Of a stretch of DNA of 64,000 bases, positions 63,988 through 64,000 are shown piece after piece; within the stretch, counting starts at the first letter, position 1, and each line of letters starts with the position of its first letter. Both the position numbers and the translations under genes were made by a program. The DNA is from Chionis minor (taxonomy: Eukaryota; Chordata; Aves; Charadriiformes; Chionididae). The stretch lies in NCBI GenBank assembly GCA_013398295.1, contig VZSF01000982.1, positions 661,475-725,474 of the forward strand, read 5' to 3'. The notes under the pieces are model-generated. The model was not told where the DNA came from, did no database searches, and saw nothing but the letters and a program-made list of their open reading frames with translations.

Positions 63988-64000
63988 TATATATATATAT
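63985..64000. repeat. AT microsatellite, cut by window end
   Basis: An alternating AT run of at least 8 units begins after aatg and continues to the last base, so its true length is unknown. Confidence 0.85.

Noticed and set aside
24518..64000. Next FARP1 coding exon
   Set aside because: I looked for the expected segment following residue 57 (continuing the FERM F1 lobe) and saw no matching ORF with splice sites; a profile search would settle this.
1..64000. tRNA, rRNA, snRNA, CRISPR array or bacterial-type operons
   Set aside because: No A/B-box pairs with a cloverleaf, no snRNA signature words, no regularly spaced repeats, and no runs of adjacent long ORFs were seen on either strand.

Overview
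The window is nuclear DNA from a vertebrate, almost certainly a bird. Evidence is CR1 LINE fragments with the avian-type 3' end, an 802-bp avian ERVL-like solo LTR, ancient MIR-like SINE fragments and a single recognisable spliced exon. There is no bacterial-style gene packing. The listed open reading frames are short, overlap on both strands and mostly look like chance.

The only protein-coding sequence I can defend is one exon at 24322-24517 (+). It has a splice acceptor, 25 bases of 5' UTR, a start codon in a strong Kozak context, 57 codons and a phase-0 splice donor. Its protein matches the N-terminus of FARP1 (FERM, RhoGEF and pleckstrin domain protein 1), ending in the first strands of the FERM F1 lobe. 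The window is therefore read as part of FARP1: bases 1-24321 are the end of the intron upstream of the first coding exon, and 24518-64000 are the start of a long intron downstream. I found neither a promoter-type first exon nor the next coding exon.

Layout: 1-4489 is unremarkable intron. 4490-5830 is an old, decayed minus-strand CR1 with a recognisable reverse-transcriptase remnant. 5831-12839 is intron with a probable MIR fragment near 12340. 12840-13680 is a GC- and pyrimidine-rich block with two small tandem duplications and long overlapping chance ORFs. 14889-15035 is a CR1 tail, and a probable MIR lies at 20810-20930. The FARP1 exon follows at 24322-24517, then a MIR at 25300-25500. A short dense CpG cluster lies at 30945-31080. 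CR1 tails lie at 35274-35375 and 43055-43232. A GC-enriched patch of unknown nature is at 47640-48240. A larger plus-strand CR1 with a 5' inversion is at 52600-54358. A complete solo LTR with a perfect 5-bp target duplication is at 55273-56074. The last 400 bases carry two local tandem duplications and an AT microsatellite that runs off the window.

No RNA gene, CRISPR array, operon or new multi-gene system is visible. The points most worth a second look are the intronic CpG cluster, the CR1 5' inversion, the intact LTR in antisense to FARP1, and several AT-rich single-copy stretches that could be conserved enhancers.
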